Below are positions 38,074 through 46,913 of a DNA stretch of 64,000 bases, piece by piece. A program made the position numbers and the translations under genes. Under the pieces are notes generated by a model. The model saw only the letters and a program-made list of their open reading frames with translations. It was not told the origin of the DNA and did not search any database. Every line of letters begins with the position of its first letter. The first letter of the stretch is position 1. This DNA comes from Chitinophagaceae bacterium (GTDB taxonomy: Bacteria; Bacteroidota; Bacteroidia; Chitinophagales; Chitinophagaceae). The stretch is from positions 806,001 to 870,000 of the forward strand of contig JAHBTK010000002.1 of NCBI GenBank assembly GCA_019638625.1, written 5' to 3'.

Positions 38074-39087
38074 TCAGGAAGACTGGCGAATAATAAGTGA
38101 CCCTTTTGAAATAACAAGCTGTGAGTGCAATGAAGGTTTTTTCTTTACCAGCAGTTCAAGCATATACTTCCCTGCAAGCTGACCGATTTCAAAAGGCTTT
38201 TGTTCATATGTAGTGAGGCCGGGGTCGATAATAGAGGCCCATTGGTCATTGCCAAACCCTGTTACCGCGATATCTTCAGGTATCCTGATCCCTTTTCTTT
38301 TAAGTATCTCAATCACTTCGATGGCGCCACGGTCGTAAATCGTGCATATTCCATTAGGCGGCTCCGGTAGATTGAGCCAGTACTCCACCGCTTTTTCAAC
38401 ATCTTCGTGTAAAAATTTCGAATGTTTTACGAGTTTTGGATTAAATGGAATGCCATGTTGTTGCAAAGCTGTTTTGTACCCGTTGAGACGGAGTTTACTG
38501 GCGAGCAGATGCCTCGGGCCGGCCAGGAGAGCGATCCTCCTCTTCCCTCTTTCTATCAGGTGTTGCGTGGTAGTAAACAACCCGTTGAAATCATCTTCCA
38601 CTACCTTAGGAATAGGTAACTCCTGGCATATCCTGGCAAAGGATACAAGCGGTACCCCTTTGCTATGCAATAACTTTATATGTTCAAAGTTCCTCGTGTC
38701 CCGGGTGTGACAAATCAGGAACCCGTCAACCCGGCTCAGCATCAGTGCCTGTATATTTTCTTTTTCTATTGCAGGCGACTCATCCGACTGGGCAATGATA
38801 ATCCGGTAGTTCATCCGTGAGGCAGCATGTTGTATGCCGCTTACGATAGAAGCAAAAAATGGCTTTTCAATATCGGGAATGATGACCCCCAGCATACGGG
38901 TTTCATTTTTGATCAACCCGAGCGCTAACATATTGGGTTGATAATCCATCTCTTTTGCCATTCGCAAAACAGATGCTCTTGTTTCCGGGTTGATATTCGG
39001 ATTATTGGTTAGGGCCCTCGATACAGTTGATTTTGATATGCCCATTTTCCTTGCTATATCAATAATGGTTACCTGATGTTTCTGCAT
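38074..39087 (-). CDS. LacI-family transcriptional repressor
   Basis: The protein is 337 residues from the ATG at 39087 (MQKHQVTIIDIARKMG), which places the LacI helix-turn-helix (IDIARKMGISKSTVSRALTNNPNINPETR) at the N-terminus; the open frame to 39177 lacks family similarity. The periplasmic-binding-protein-like ligand domain follows (GVIIPDIEKPFFASIVSGI, SRVDGFLICHT, VTGFGNDQWASIIDPGLTT). It is divergent from the FAD oxidoreductase gene and is the likely repressor of module 2 (39.3-50.2 kb), responding to an unknown sugar. Confidence 0.94.
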   Translation of the reverse strand: MQKHQVTIIDIARKMGISKSTVSRALTNNPNINPETRASVLRMAKEMDYQPNMLALGLIKNETRMLGVIIPDIEKPFFASIVSGIQHAASRMNYRIIIAQSDESPAIEKENIQALMLSRVDGFLICHTRDTRNFEHIKLLHSKGVPLVSFARICQELPIPKVVEDDFNGLFTTTQHLIERGKRRIALLAGPRHLLASKLRLNGYKTALQQHGIPFNPKLVKHSKFLHEDVEKAVEYWLNLPEPPNGICTIYDRGAIEVIEILKRKGIRIPEDIAVTGFGNDQWASIIDPGLTTYEQKPFEIGQLAGKYMLELLVKKKPSLHSQLVISKGSLIIRQSS

Positions 39088-39128
39088 ACCTGAACGCTGT
39101 TTGGTACAAAGCTTAAATCTACACAAAA

Positions 39129-39158
39129 ATTGGGAACGGTTGCGGGAATGTTCCCAAT
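39129..39158. promoter_or_regulatory. Operator candidate in LacI/oxidoreductase divergent region
   Basis: Perfect 9-bp inverted repeat ATTGGGAAC (39129-39137) and GTTCCCAAT (39150-39158), spacer 12. It is 42 bases before the LacI start and 138 before the oxidoreductase start. Arm spacing is wider than a usual LacI operator, so the binding protein is uncertain. A shorter dyad GGGAA-TG-TTCCC is nested at 39144-39155. Confidence 0.4.
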
Positions 39159-39295
39159 CATTTTTGACAAAAATCATGTGTAAGTTTTTTGTTTTAACGG
39201 AACGACGGTATAGTTTAGGTGGCTATAGCATTTATATTTCATCTTTCACAAACCCGGTTCTGAACTATACACCATTAAAAAAAAGACAAAAGACT

Positions 39296-40792
39296 ATGAA
39301 ATTTATTGAAGAAGAAAGCAGATTGCTGCCTGTATATGCAACACCTGAAGTGCTTGTTGTGGGAGCCGGTCCGGCGGGGATCGGCGCTGCTATCTCCGCT
39401 GCCCGTAACGGTGCGAAAGTAATGCTGCTCGAAAGGTATGGATTCCTTGGAGGCAATCTCACCATCGCTATGGTCAACCCTATGTTTACCTTTCACGATA
39501 TTAAAGGGAGGCAGGTAATAAGAGGTATTGCGGGCGAACTGGTAGACCGCCTCATCCAGCTCAAGTCTTCTCACGGACATGTTAGTGATCTTACGTTTGA
39601 TAATGCCTCGATGACACCATTTGATCCGGAAGGAATGAAATACCTGCTTTTTGAAATGGTGAGAGAAGCGGGCGTTGAATTATTACTCCACACCTGGGCT
39701 GTAGGGGTTGTAAAAGAAGGAACAAAAGTTACTTCAGTCATCATAGAGAATAAATCAGGGCGCCAGGTGATTAACCCACAATATGTCATCGATTGCTCTG
39801 CGGATGCGGATATCGCAACTATGGCAAAAGCTCCTTTTGTGAAAGGGAGAAAGGAAGACGGCGCCATGCAGCCTGTAACGCTTTTCTTTCGCATAGGAGG
39901 GATTGAAATGAACAAACTGCGTTTGTGGATGAAGGCCAACAGGGAATTGCTGAAAGACTCTCCTACAGATGAGGAAATAGACTCCAGCGAAGCCATCGCT
40001 TTTCTCGGATTAAAGGAACTGGTAAAAAAGGGGATGGAAAACGGTGAGTTCCCGAAAGAAGCTGCACCGCGAATACTATTTTACCAGTTGCCCCTTGAAG
40101 GCCAAATAGCAGTGAATGCTACCAGGCTGCAGGGCATTGATGGCACGGATGCAAGGGACCTTACCAGGGCAGAGATAGAAACCCGCATGCAGGCATGGGA
40201 AATACATAAGTTCCTGCAGAAGTATGTAGGCGGCTTTGAAAATTCATTCATTCTCGATACAGGGGTGCAGGTAGGTGTGCGGGAGACCCGGCATATCACG
40301 GGTGATTATGAACTGACCGAAGAAGATGTACTGTCCAACAGGGCCTTTGAGGATGGTATTGCCTGCGGAACATTCGCCATTGATATCCATCCTCCGGAAG
40401 GAGAACAACAGGTGTTTACCGGATCGGGTAAGGCGGTGTACGAGATACCCTATCGCAGCCTGATACCCCAGGGGCTGGACAATGTACTGGTGGCGGGAAG
40501 GGCAATATCGGCTACGCATAATGCCTTTGGGTCTGCCAGGGTAATGGCTACCTGTATGGGCATTGGCCAGGGAGCCGGTGTAGCAACTGCCTTACTGCTA
40601 AAAGACAAGCTGCCTACCCGGCAGGTTGACGTTGCCTTACTGAGAAAAAAACTGGAGGAGCAGGGTCAGTACCTGCTTGGTATGACAGATGATACCATGG
40701 CAGTCAACAGCAAACTCATTCTGCATAAAGTGGATGGTTCTGGTGCAACCGCCAGTCACTATAACCCCTTCAAAGACATAAGTCATGGGTAA
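39296..40792 (+). CDS. FAD-dependent oxidoreductase of the FAD_oxidored family
   Basis: The protein is 498 residues from the ATG at 39296. An N-terminal dinucleotide-binding fold (EVLVVGAGPAGIGAAISAARNGAKVMLLERYGFLGGNLT, with GxGxxG near residue 23) is characteristic of PF12831-type proteins; a second FAD contact region near the C-terminus reads GLDNVLVAGRAISATHNAFGSARVMATCMGIGQGAG. No signal peptide, so cytoplasmic. Such enzymes occur in Bacteroidota carbohydrate loci, but the substrate is not established. Its stop overlaps the start of the MFS gene by 8 bases, suggesting that the transporter delivers or removes its substrate or product. Confidence 0.88.
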   Translation: MKFIEEESRLLPVYATPEVLVVGAGPAGIGAAISAARNGAKVMLLERYGFLGGNLTIAMVNPMFTFHDIKGRQVIRGIAGELVDRLIQLKSSHGHVSDLTFDNASMTPFDPEGMKYLLFEMVREAGVELLLHTWAVGVVKEGTKVTSVIIENKSGRQVINPQYVIDCSADADIATMAKAPFVKGRKEDGAMQPVTLFFRIGGIEMNKLRLWMKANRELLKDSPTDEEIDSSEAIAFLGLKELVKKGMENGEFPKEAAPRILFYQLPLEGQIAVNATRLQGIDGTDARDLTRAEIETRMQAWEIHKFLQKYVGGFENSFILDTGVQVGVRETRHITGDYELTEEDVLSNRAFEDGIACGTFAIDIHPPEGEQQVFTGSGKAVYEIPYRSLIPQGLDNVLVAGRAISATHNAFGSARVMATCMGIGQGAGVATALLLKDKLPTRQVDVALLRKKLEEQGQYLLGMTDDTMAVNSKLILHKVDGSGATASHYNPFKDISHG

Positions 40793-42056
40793 AAAAACAG
40801 GAAATGTACGATGGGGGATAGCGACGATCCTGTTTTTTGTATCGGCGCTTAATTATCTGGACAGGCAGGTGTTATCTGTACTGGCTCCAACCATCCAGGC
40901 AGAACTTGGACTGACTGACATAGACTACTCTTATCTTACTTCGGCTTTCCTGTTAAGTTATACCGTTATGTATGCCATCAGCGGTACCATTATTGACAGA
41001 CTGGGTACCCGTAAAAGTCTCTTTTGGTTCGTGGGTGGCTGGTCGGCTGCAAATATTTTACACGGCTTTGCAAAAACCGTCACGCAGTTTTCTGTTTTCA
41101 GGTTTTTACTCGGTGCAACCGAATCGGCCAATTTTCCGGCGGGTGTTAAAGCAGCTTCGGAGTGGTTCCCGCTTAAGGAACGTGCCCTTGCCATTGGGTT
41201 GCTTAATGCAGGCTCCTCTGCGGGAGCAGCAATGGCAGTGCCGCTGGTAAGTTTTATCGCTATTGTAATTAACTGGCAGGCAGCATTTGTGATCACAGGG
41301 ATGCTGGGCGCTGTCTGGATGTTCTTCTGGTGGAAACATTATTATATACCCTCTCAGCATCCCCGGCTATCAAAAGAGGAACTGGCTCTGATAGAATCTG
41401 ACAGAGAACCGGAAACTGAACCTGCAGAAGAAAAGAAGACCTATATGATCTGGCGCCTGTTAAAAATAAGGCAGGCATGGGGGTGTTTTATCGCACGCAT
41501 ACTGATAGATCCCTGTACCTATTTTCTAATTTTCTGGATCCCGAAATACCTGCAGGAACAACGGGGATTGAGCCTCAGCGAGTTGGGGTATTTTGCATGG
41601 ATACCTTATGCAGCGCTGGCATTGGGAACAGTGTTTGGAGGTATTATCCCCCGCTCACTGATCAATAGAGGGTGGTCTCTGAACCGTGCAAGAAAAACAA
41701 CGATGCTTACAGCTTCCCTGTTAATTCCGCTTTTTTGCTTCCTGTTATTTAATACAATGAATATCGCGCTTGCCATACTTGCAATTGCCGGGGTCATGTT
41801 TGGTCATGGGTTGTGGGGAAACATCACCATACCCGCAGAAGTTTTTCCCAAAAAAGTGCAGGCAACGTTAACGGGAATGGGTGGCACACTCGGGGGAGTG
41901 ACGGCCATCGGAATACAACTGCTTATCGGATGGACCGTTCAGCATATTTCCTATACACCCGTTTTTGTTGCAGTAGGCATTGTGTACCTGGTCACTTTTT
42001 TGGGTGTCCATTTTCTGGTGGGAAAGCTGGGAGTAATCATTCCATTAAAAAAGTAA
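40785..42056 (+). CDS. MFS transporter, ACS (anion:cation symporter)-like
   Basis: A 423-residue, 12-helix protein. Signatures include NYLDRQVLSVLAPTIQAELGL, the loop 2-3 motif GTIIDRLGTRKSLF, and ESANFPAGVKAASEWFPLKERALAIGLLNAGSSAGA, typical of the ACS family that carries hexuronates, aldonates and other organic anions. It is translationally coupled with the upstream oxidoreductase (8-base overlap). It likely moves a sugar acid or related monomer across the inner membrane. The substrate is inferred only from the family. Confidence 0.9.
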   Translation: MGKKTGNVRWGIATILFFVSALNYLDRQVLSVLAPTIQAELGLTDIDYSYLTSAFLLSYTVMYAISGTIIDRLGTRKSLFWFVGGWSAANILHGFAKTVTQFSVFRFLLGATESANFPAGVKAASEWFPLKERALAIGLLNAGSSAGAAMAVPLVSFIAIVINWQAAFVITGMLGAVWMFFWWKHYYIPSQHPRLSKEELALIESDREPETEPAEEKKTYMIWRLLKIRQAWGCFIARILIDPCTYFLIFWIPKYLQEQRGLSLSELGYFAWIPYAALALGTVFGGIIPRSLINRGWSLNRARKTTMLTASLLIPLFCFLLFNTMNIALAILAIAGVMFGHGLWGNITIPAEVFPKKVQATLTGMGGTLGGVTAIGIQLLIGWTVQHISYTPVFVAVGIVYLVTFLGVHFLVGKLGVIIPLKK

Positions 42057-42065
42057 AACATGCTT

Positions 42066-42091
42066 GTTTATATAAACCCGATCGTTTAAAC
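42066..42091. promoter_or_regulatory. Clustered GTTTA/TAAAC half-sites upstream of SusC, module 2
   Basis: GTTTATATAAAC (42066-42077) is a perfect palindrome. It is followed by CCGATC and GTTTAAAC (42084-42091), another palindrome. TAAAC-N6-GTTTA (42073-42088) has LacI-operator geometry. The cluster ends 14 bases before the SusC start. A related TAAAC-N5-GTTTA occurs at 46894-46908. Confidence 0.4.
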
Positions 42092-42105
42092 TAAAACTAT
42101 GCCGT

Positions 42106-45100
42106 ATGATCAAGAAGCTTTATTTCCCTTTAAAACCAGACCGGTTGCTGTCCCTTATTGTATTGCTTATAGTGTTTGCAATTCCTGCGTTTGCCGGACA
42201 GTCATTCACGGTTACAGGTACAATAACATCTGCAGACGGTACTCCCCTTCCAGGCGTTTCTGTTGTAGTTAAAGGCAACAACCAAGTGGGAACTACAACA
42301 GATAACCAGGGTGTATTCCGGCTGACGGCTGCACCGGACGCCATCCTTGTTGTTTCCATGGTTGGTTATGAAACGCAGGAAGTGCCTGTTCGCGGGCGAC
42401 AAACACTTCAGCTCACTATGCACCCCGGCGCTGCTGACCTGGAAGACGTGGTGGTGGTAGGTTATTCTACTACAAAAAAAGTAAACCTCACAGGTGCCGT
42501 ATCTTCCATTTCGGGAAAAGATATGGTAAAAAGGCAGGTGGGGCAAACATCTATGGCATTACAGGGTGTTGCACCCGGCGTTACCATCACACAAAGCAGC
42601 GGGCAACCGGGTGTGGACGGTGGTACGATACGCATACGCGGCATAGGCACCCTGAATAATTCCGAACCACTGGTGTTAGTGGATGGGGTGGTGATGTCTA
42701 TCGATCATATAGACGTTTCTACCATTGAATCCATATCCGTTTTAAAAGATGCGGCTTCGGCTTCGATATATGGCTCACGTGCTGCAAACGGCGTGATACT
42801 CATTACCACCAAGCGTGGAAGCAAAGGCAGGTTTAATGTTTCCTATGATGCCTATGTGGGCAGGCAGAGTGTTACAGATATGCCCAAAATGGTAAATGGG
42901 CTTGACCACATGTTAATGATCAATGAGGCGCATGTGAATGTAGGAAGAACACCGCTTTTTTCCGACACTTATATCAACGATTATAAAGCGAAGAAAGACT
43001 CCGATCCGGATCTGTATCCCGATACCGACTGGCGGAAGGAGGTATTAAACGGCTCCGGTATTCAAACCAATCATGCAGTGAGTTTATCCGGTGGCACAGA
43101 AAAAATTCAATTTTTCGGAACAGCCGGCATGTTAAGCCAGGAAGGCCTGATCAAAAACATTGACTTTAAGCGTTTCTTTGTACGGCTCAATACAAACGTG
43201 CAGATATCGGAAAAGCTCAGGGGTTCTTTTGACCTCTATATCAGGGAACAACGAAGAAGCGCCGCTCCTCAGTTCCCCGGAGGGCTTGGAGCTGCGCTTG
43301 GCGGCACAACAGGAACCCCGTTAATATGGGGACTGATCAATAAACTGCCTGCCACGCAGGCGGCTGTGTACACAAATGGACTTTACGGAGAAGGGCAAAA
43401 TGGCGTAAACCCTGTAGCCATTATGAATGATGGCGGATGGTGGAAAAGCAAAAGCATGCCGCTTGCAGGAAATTTCGCGTTTGAATACAAACCCTTTAGT
43501 TTCCTGACCGCGAAAGTGGCTTATGCGCCAACCTATACGCCATCACATGTACGTTCATTTGTCAATACGGTGAGAACTTATGATCCTAACGGTGTTTTAA
43601 GATTTACGTTACCGGCGGCAAATACCTATGAAGAAACCATGAGCCAGGACAGGTTTGACCAGGTTGACGCCAATCTTACTTTCCATGAGAACTACGGGAA
43701 GCATTCGGTAACCGCTTTGGGAGGATACCAGTACACCAATGCTTACTATACTGATTTTGGTGCCTTCCGGGACAACTTCCTGTTTCCTGAGTACACGGTT
43801 CTTTCCGCCGGATCTTCGGCAAATATGCGTAATGGCGGCACTGCAACGGATTGGTCGCTGATCTCCTATTTTGGAAGACTCAATTACTCTTTTGACGACA
43901 AATACCTGCTGGAGGCCAATATCCGGCGCGACGGCTCTTCCCGTTTTGCAAAGGGCAATAAGTGGGGCTCCTTTCCTTCCTTCTCTGCCGGCTGGCGCAT
44001 TTCGCAGGAAACCTTTATGGAAAGCGTACACTGGCTGAACGAACTAAAACTGCGGGCTTCCTGGGGTAAACTGGGCAACCAGCAAATCGGAGACAATTAT
44101 CCTTTTGCACCCACCGTATCGCTCGATCCCCGGTATATTTCCAACGATGCTATTCAGAACGGTGCAGCCATATTAAGCCTGGCTAATACAGATATATCCT
44201 GGGAAACAACAGCCATGACAAATATTGGCTTAGATGCCCGCATCCTCCGGAACCTGTCTGTTTCATTTGATTATTATAATAAAAGAACAACGGGCATTTT
44301 GCTACAACTGAGCATTCCGCGCACCATGGGTGTAACCGCACCTTACCAGAATGCCGGTGTGGTGGACAACAAAGGATGGGATCTGCAGATTGATTACTCC
44401 AATAATGATAATGCTTTCAAATACGGGGCAACCATTGCACTTTCCGATGTAAAGAACACGGTAGTCGATCTGAAAGGTATTCAGCAAACAGGGACCATCG
44501 TAAACAGAGAGGGCTACCCGATGAATTCATTGTTCCTGTTGCGTTCGCAGGGATTGCTTTCGGCATCAGATTTTGATGGCAGTGGCAATTACCTGCACCC
44601 TGCACAAACATTTGGCGTAGTGAAGCCGGGTGATATCCGGTACGAAGATGTGGATAAGAGCGGGAATGTAAATAACAATGACAGGGAGGTACTGGGAAGT
44701 ACAATTCCCCGCTACACCTACAGCTTACGGCTATTTGCGGAATATAAAGGTTTTGACTTTACGGCGTTCCTGCAGGGAGTAGGAAAAGTAGATGGTTATC
44801 TTACCGGCAGCGCTATCACTCCTTTTTTAGCAGGAGGCACCGCTTATGAGTTCCAGAAAAACAGGTGGACAACAGACAATCCCGATCTCAATGCCGTATT
44901 CCCGCGTTTTGCTTTTGGCGAAGCCAACAATACACAGAACTCGGATTATTGGATGAAAAGCGCCGCGTATCTGCGCATGAAGAACCTGCAGTTGGGTTAT
45001 ACACTACCTAAAGCAGTGCTGAACAATCTGAAAATACAGAGCCTGCGGGTGTACGTATCAGGTGAGAACCTTTTTACACTGGATAACTTCTGGCCGGGTT

Positions 45101-45186
45101 GGGATCCGGAAATTTCGCCTGCCAGCGCCGGACTGTATTACCCCCAGGTAAAAATTGTTAATGCAGGATTGAATGTTAAATTTTAA
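42106..45186 (+). CDS. SusC/RagA-family TonB-dependent transporter without STN domain, module 2
   Basis: A 1026-residue protein: signal peptide (about 1-30, ending AFAG), carboxypeptidase-like domain (about 33-115, DGTPLPGVSVVVKG), TonB-box-like LEDVVVVGYSTTKK, plug (VTITQSSGQPGVDGGTIRIRGIG, PLVLVDGVVM, ISVLKDAASASIYGSRAANGVILITTKRG) and a barrel ending VNAGLNVKF. Unlike the SusC proteins of modules 1 and 3 it lacks the STN domain and has no sigma/FecR genes beside it, which fits control by the LacI repressor. With the following SusD it should import the arabinose-containing glycan processed by the GH51 enzymes. Confidence 0.95.
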   Translation: MIKKLYFPLKPDRLLSLIVLLIVFAIPAFAGQSFTVTGTITSADGTPLPGVSVVVKGNNQVGTTTDNQGVFRLTAAPDAILVVSMVGYETQEVPVRGRQTLQLTMHPGAADLEDVVVVGYSTTKKVNLTGAVSSISGKDMVKRQVGQTSMALQGVAPGVTITQSSGQPGVDGGTIRIRGIGTLNNSEPLVLVDGVVMSIDHIDVSTIESISVLKDAASASIYGSRAANGVILITTKRGSKGRFNVSYDAYVGRQSVTDMPKMVNGLDHMLMINEAHVNVGRTPLFSDTYINDYKAKKDSDPDLYPDTDWRKEVLNGSGIQTNHAVSLSGGTEKIQFFGTAGMLSQEGLIKNIDFKRFFVRLNTNVQISEKLRGSFDLYIREQRRSAAPQFPGGLGAALGGTTGTPLIWGLINKLPATQAAVYTNGLYGEGQNGVNPVAIMNDGGWWKSKSMPLAGNFAFEYKPFSFLTAKVAYAPTYTPSHVRSFVNTVRTYDPNGVLRFTLPAANTYEETMSQDRFDQVDANLTFHENYGKHSVTALGGYQYTNAYYTDFGAFRDNFLFPEYTVLSAGSSANMRNGGTATDWSLISYFGRLNYSFDDKYLLEANIRRDGSSRFAKGNKWGSFPSFSAGWRISQETFMESVHWLNELKLRASWGKLGNQQIGDNYPFAPTVSLDPRYISNDAIQNGAAILSLANTDISWETTAMTNIGLDARILRNLSVSFDYYNKRTTGILLQLSIPRTMGVTAPYQNAGVVDNKGWDLQIDYSNNDNAFKYGATIALSDVKNTVVDLKGIQQTGTIVNREGYPMNSLFLLRSQGLLSASDFDGSGNYLHPAQTFGVVKPGDIRYEDVDKSGNVNNNDREVLGSTIPRYTYSLRLFAEYKGFDFTAFLQGVGKVDGYLTGSAITPFLAGGTAYEFQKNRWTTDNPDLNAVFPRFAFGEANNTQNSDYWMKSAAYLRMKNLQLGYTLPKAVLNNLKIQSLRVYVSGENLFTLDNFWPGWDPEISPASAGLYYPQVKIVNAGLNVKF

Positions 45187-45197
45187 ATGAACTTATT

Positions 45198-46841
45198 ATG
45201 AAAAAAATATTTGCAATACTACTCAGTTGTGTTTTCTTCCTGTCATGCCATAAGGAGTTGGAAAAATTTCCGTTGGATGCGCCTTCTTCCGCAACTTTTC
45301 TTCGGACAGAAGCTGAACTGAGAGCAGCGCTGGTAGGCTGCTTTAGCCCACTTACACTTCGTTTCGGTGAAAACCCTTATGTGCATGTTTTCGACATGTT
45401 CTCCGATATTGCGGCCAACAGGGATGTAACCCCACATGCCATGTGGGGAACGGCAACGGCTAACTATGTAAACTCTATATGGAATACAATGTATAACATT
45501 ATTTCCCGCTGTAATTTTTTATTGGAAAATATAGATCGCGTGGAAACAACCAATACGCAATTTATTACACAGGCAACAGGAGAGGTAAGATTCCTTAGGG
45601 CCTATTGTTATGCAACCTTATCGGACTTTTATGGAGGTGTTCCGCTGATAACTAATACGTTAAAGCTTTCCGAGGCATATGTATCAAAAAATACGAAAGC
45701 GGAGGTGGTAGATTTTGTGATAAAAGAGTTGAATGAAGCAGCAGATATGCTTAATGCCACAAACAGCCCGAATACAATGTTGATTTCCAAAGGCGCCGCC
45801 TGGGCATTGGTATCAAGGGTTGCTCTGTATAACGAGCGTTGGGGTGATGCAGCCACTGCAGCTTCAAAGGTGATAGCTTTGGAAGGTTCTGAGTATGTAT
45901 TACATCCCAACTACGGAGATATCACTTTAAGGGCAGGGAAGACATCTAAGGAAATAATATGGGCGATACAATTCAATTATAACGATATTTTCCAAGAAAC
46001 ACCGGTTTCATTCAGGTCCCGGATGGCCGGGGGGTTCAGCAACAGGATGCCTGTTCAGTCGCTGGTTGACTCCTATGAATGTACAGACGGTCTGCCAATA
46101 GATGAATCGCCTTTATATGATCCCGCACATCCTTTTGAAAATCGCGATCCCCGCCTTGGAATGACCATTGCATTGCCAGGCTCCACATATTATGGATACC
46201 AGTTTGAAACACATAAAGACAGCCTGATGTGCTGGAACTACAACGTAACGCCTGCAGTGAGGGTTAACAATCTTGACGCCACCCATACTTTTGCCAGCTT
46301 TGCCGGCTACTGCTGGAGAAAATATGCAGATCCAAAAGAGGAGCACCCAACAAGATCAGATATTAACCCGATCGTAATACGCTATGCGGAAGTGCTGTTA
46401 AACTATGCCGAGGCAAAAATAGAAGGCAACCAGGTAGACGAATCGGTATATACGGCGATTAATAAAATAAGGCAACGGCCCGGAGTAGGAATGCCAGCTA
46501 TAACGCCGGGTAAAACAGTACCCGAGCTACGTTCTATTGTGAGAAAAGAAAGAAAAGTAGAGCTGGCGGGGGAAGGCTCCCGTTATTTTGATATTCTTCG
46601 CTGGAAGATTGCGGAACAAGTGCTGAACGGGCCTTGTTATGGTCGCATACCAAGAGGGTTCCTGTCATCGGCTCCTGCCATTGACGAAAACGGAACACCA
46701 GATTACACCGGTGTCGCAAACAGGGGGGATATGCGGGTGATCCAGACAAGGATTTTTAATGCTTCCGCAAATTATTTGTGGCCCATTCCCGATATAGAAA
46801 TACAAACGAATCATAACCTGGAGCAGAACCTGGGATATTAG
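45198..46841 (+). CDS. SusD/RagB-family outer-membrane lipoprotein, module 2
   Basis: A 547-residue lipoprotein with lipobox FFLSC (Cys17) and clear SusD features: FLRTEAELRAALVGCFSPL near the N-terminus, EVRFLRAYCYATLSDFYGGVPL in the TPR region, IRYAEVLLNYAEAKIE and RKVELAGEGSRYFDILRW near the C-terminus, ending in LWPIPDIEIQTNHNLEQNLGY. It binds glycan at the surface as a partner of the SusC encoded 11 bases upstream. Confidence 0.95.
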   Translation: MKKIFAILLSCVFFLSCHKELEKFPLDAPSSATFLRTEAELRAALVGCFSPLTLRFGENPYVHVFDMFSDIAANRDVTPHAMWGTATANYVNSIWNTMYNIISRCNFLLENIDRVETTNTQFITQATGEVRFLRAYCYATLSDFYGGVPLITNTLKLSEAYVSKNTKAEVVDFVIKELNEAADMLNATNSPNTMLISKGAAWALVSRVALYNERWGDAATAASKVIALEGSEYVLHPNYGDITLRAGKTSKEIIWAIQFNYNDIFQETPVSFRSRMAGGFSNRMPVQSLVDSYECTDGLPIDESPLYDPAHPFENRDPRLGMTIALPGSTYYGYQFETHKDSLMCWNYNVTPAVRVNNLDATHTFASFAGYCWRKYADPKEEHPTRSDINPIVIRYAEVLLNYAEAKIEGNQVDESVYTAINKIRQRPGVGMPAITPGKTVPELRSIVRKERKVELAGEGSRYFDILRWKIAEQVLNGPCYGRIPRGFLSSAPAIDENGTPDYTGVANRGDMRVIQTRIFNASANYLWPIPDIEIQTNHNLEQNLGY

Positions 46842-46893
46842 TCAGCCGATAAAGCCCTGACTATTCGGGAGCGAACTTTTACCGGGTGTAGTA

Positions 46894-46908
46894 TAAACTG
46901 AATGTTTA
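46894..46908. promoter_or_regulatory. TAAAC/GTTTA dyad before first GH51 gene
   Basis: TAAAC-TGAAT-GTTTA lies 6 bases before the ATG of the first GH51 gene, with the same half-sites as the cluster at 42066-42091. The spacer is one base shorter. Such closeness to the start would block translation initiation or elongation rather than an upstream promoter, and it may be chance. Confidence 0.25.
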
Positions 46909-46913
46909 ATTGA

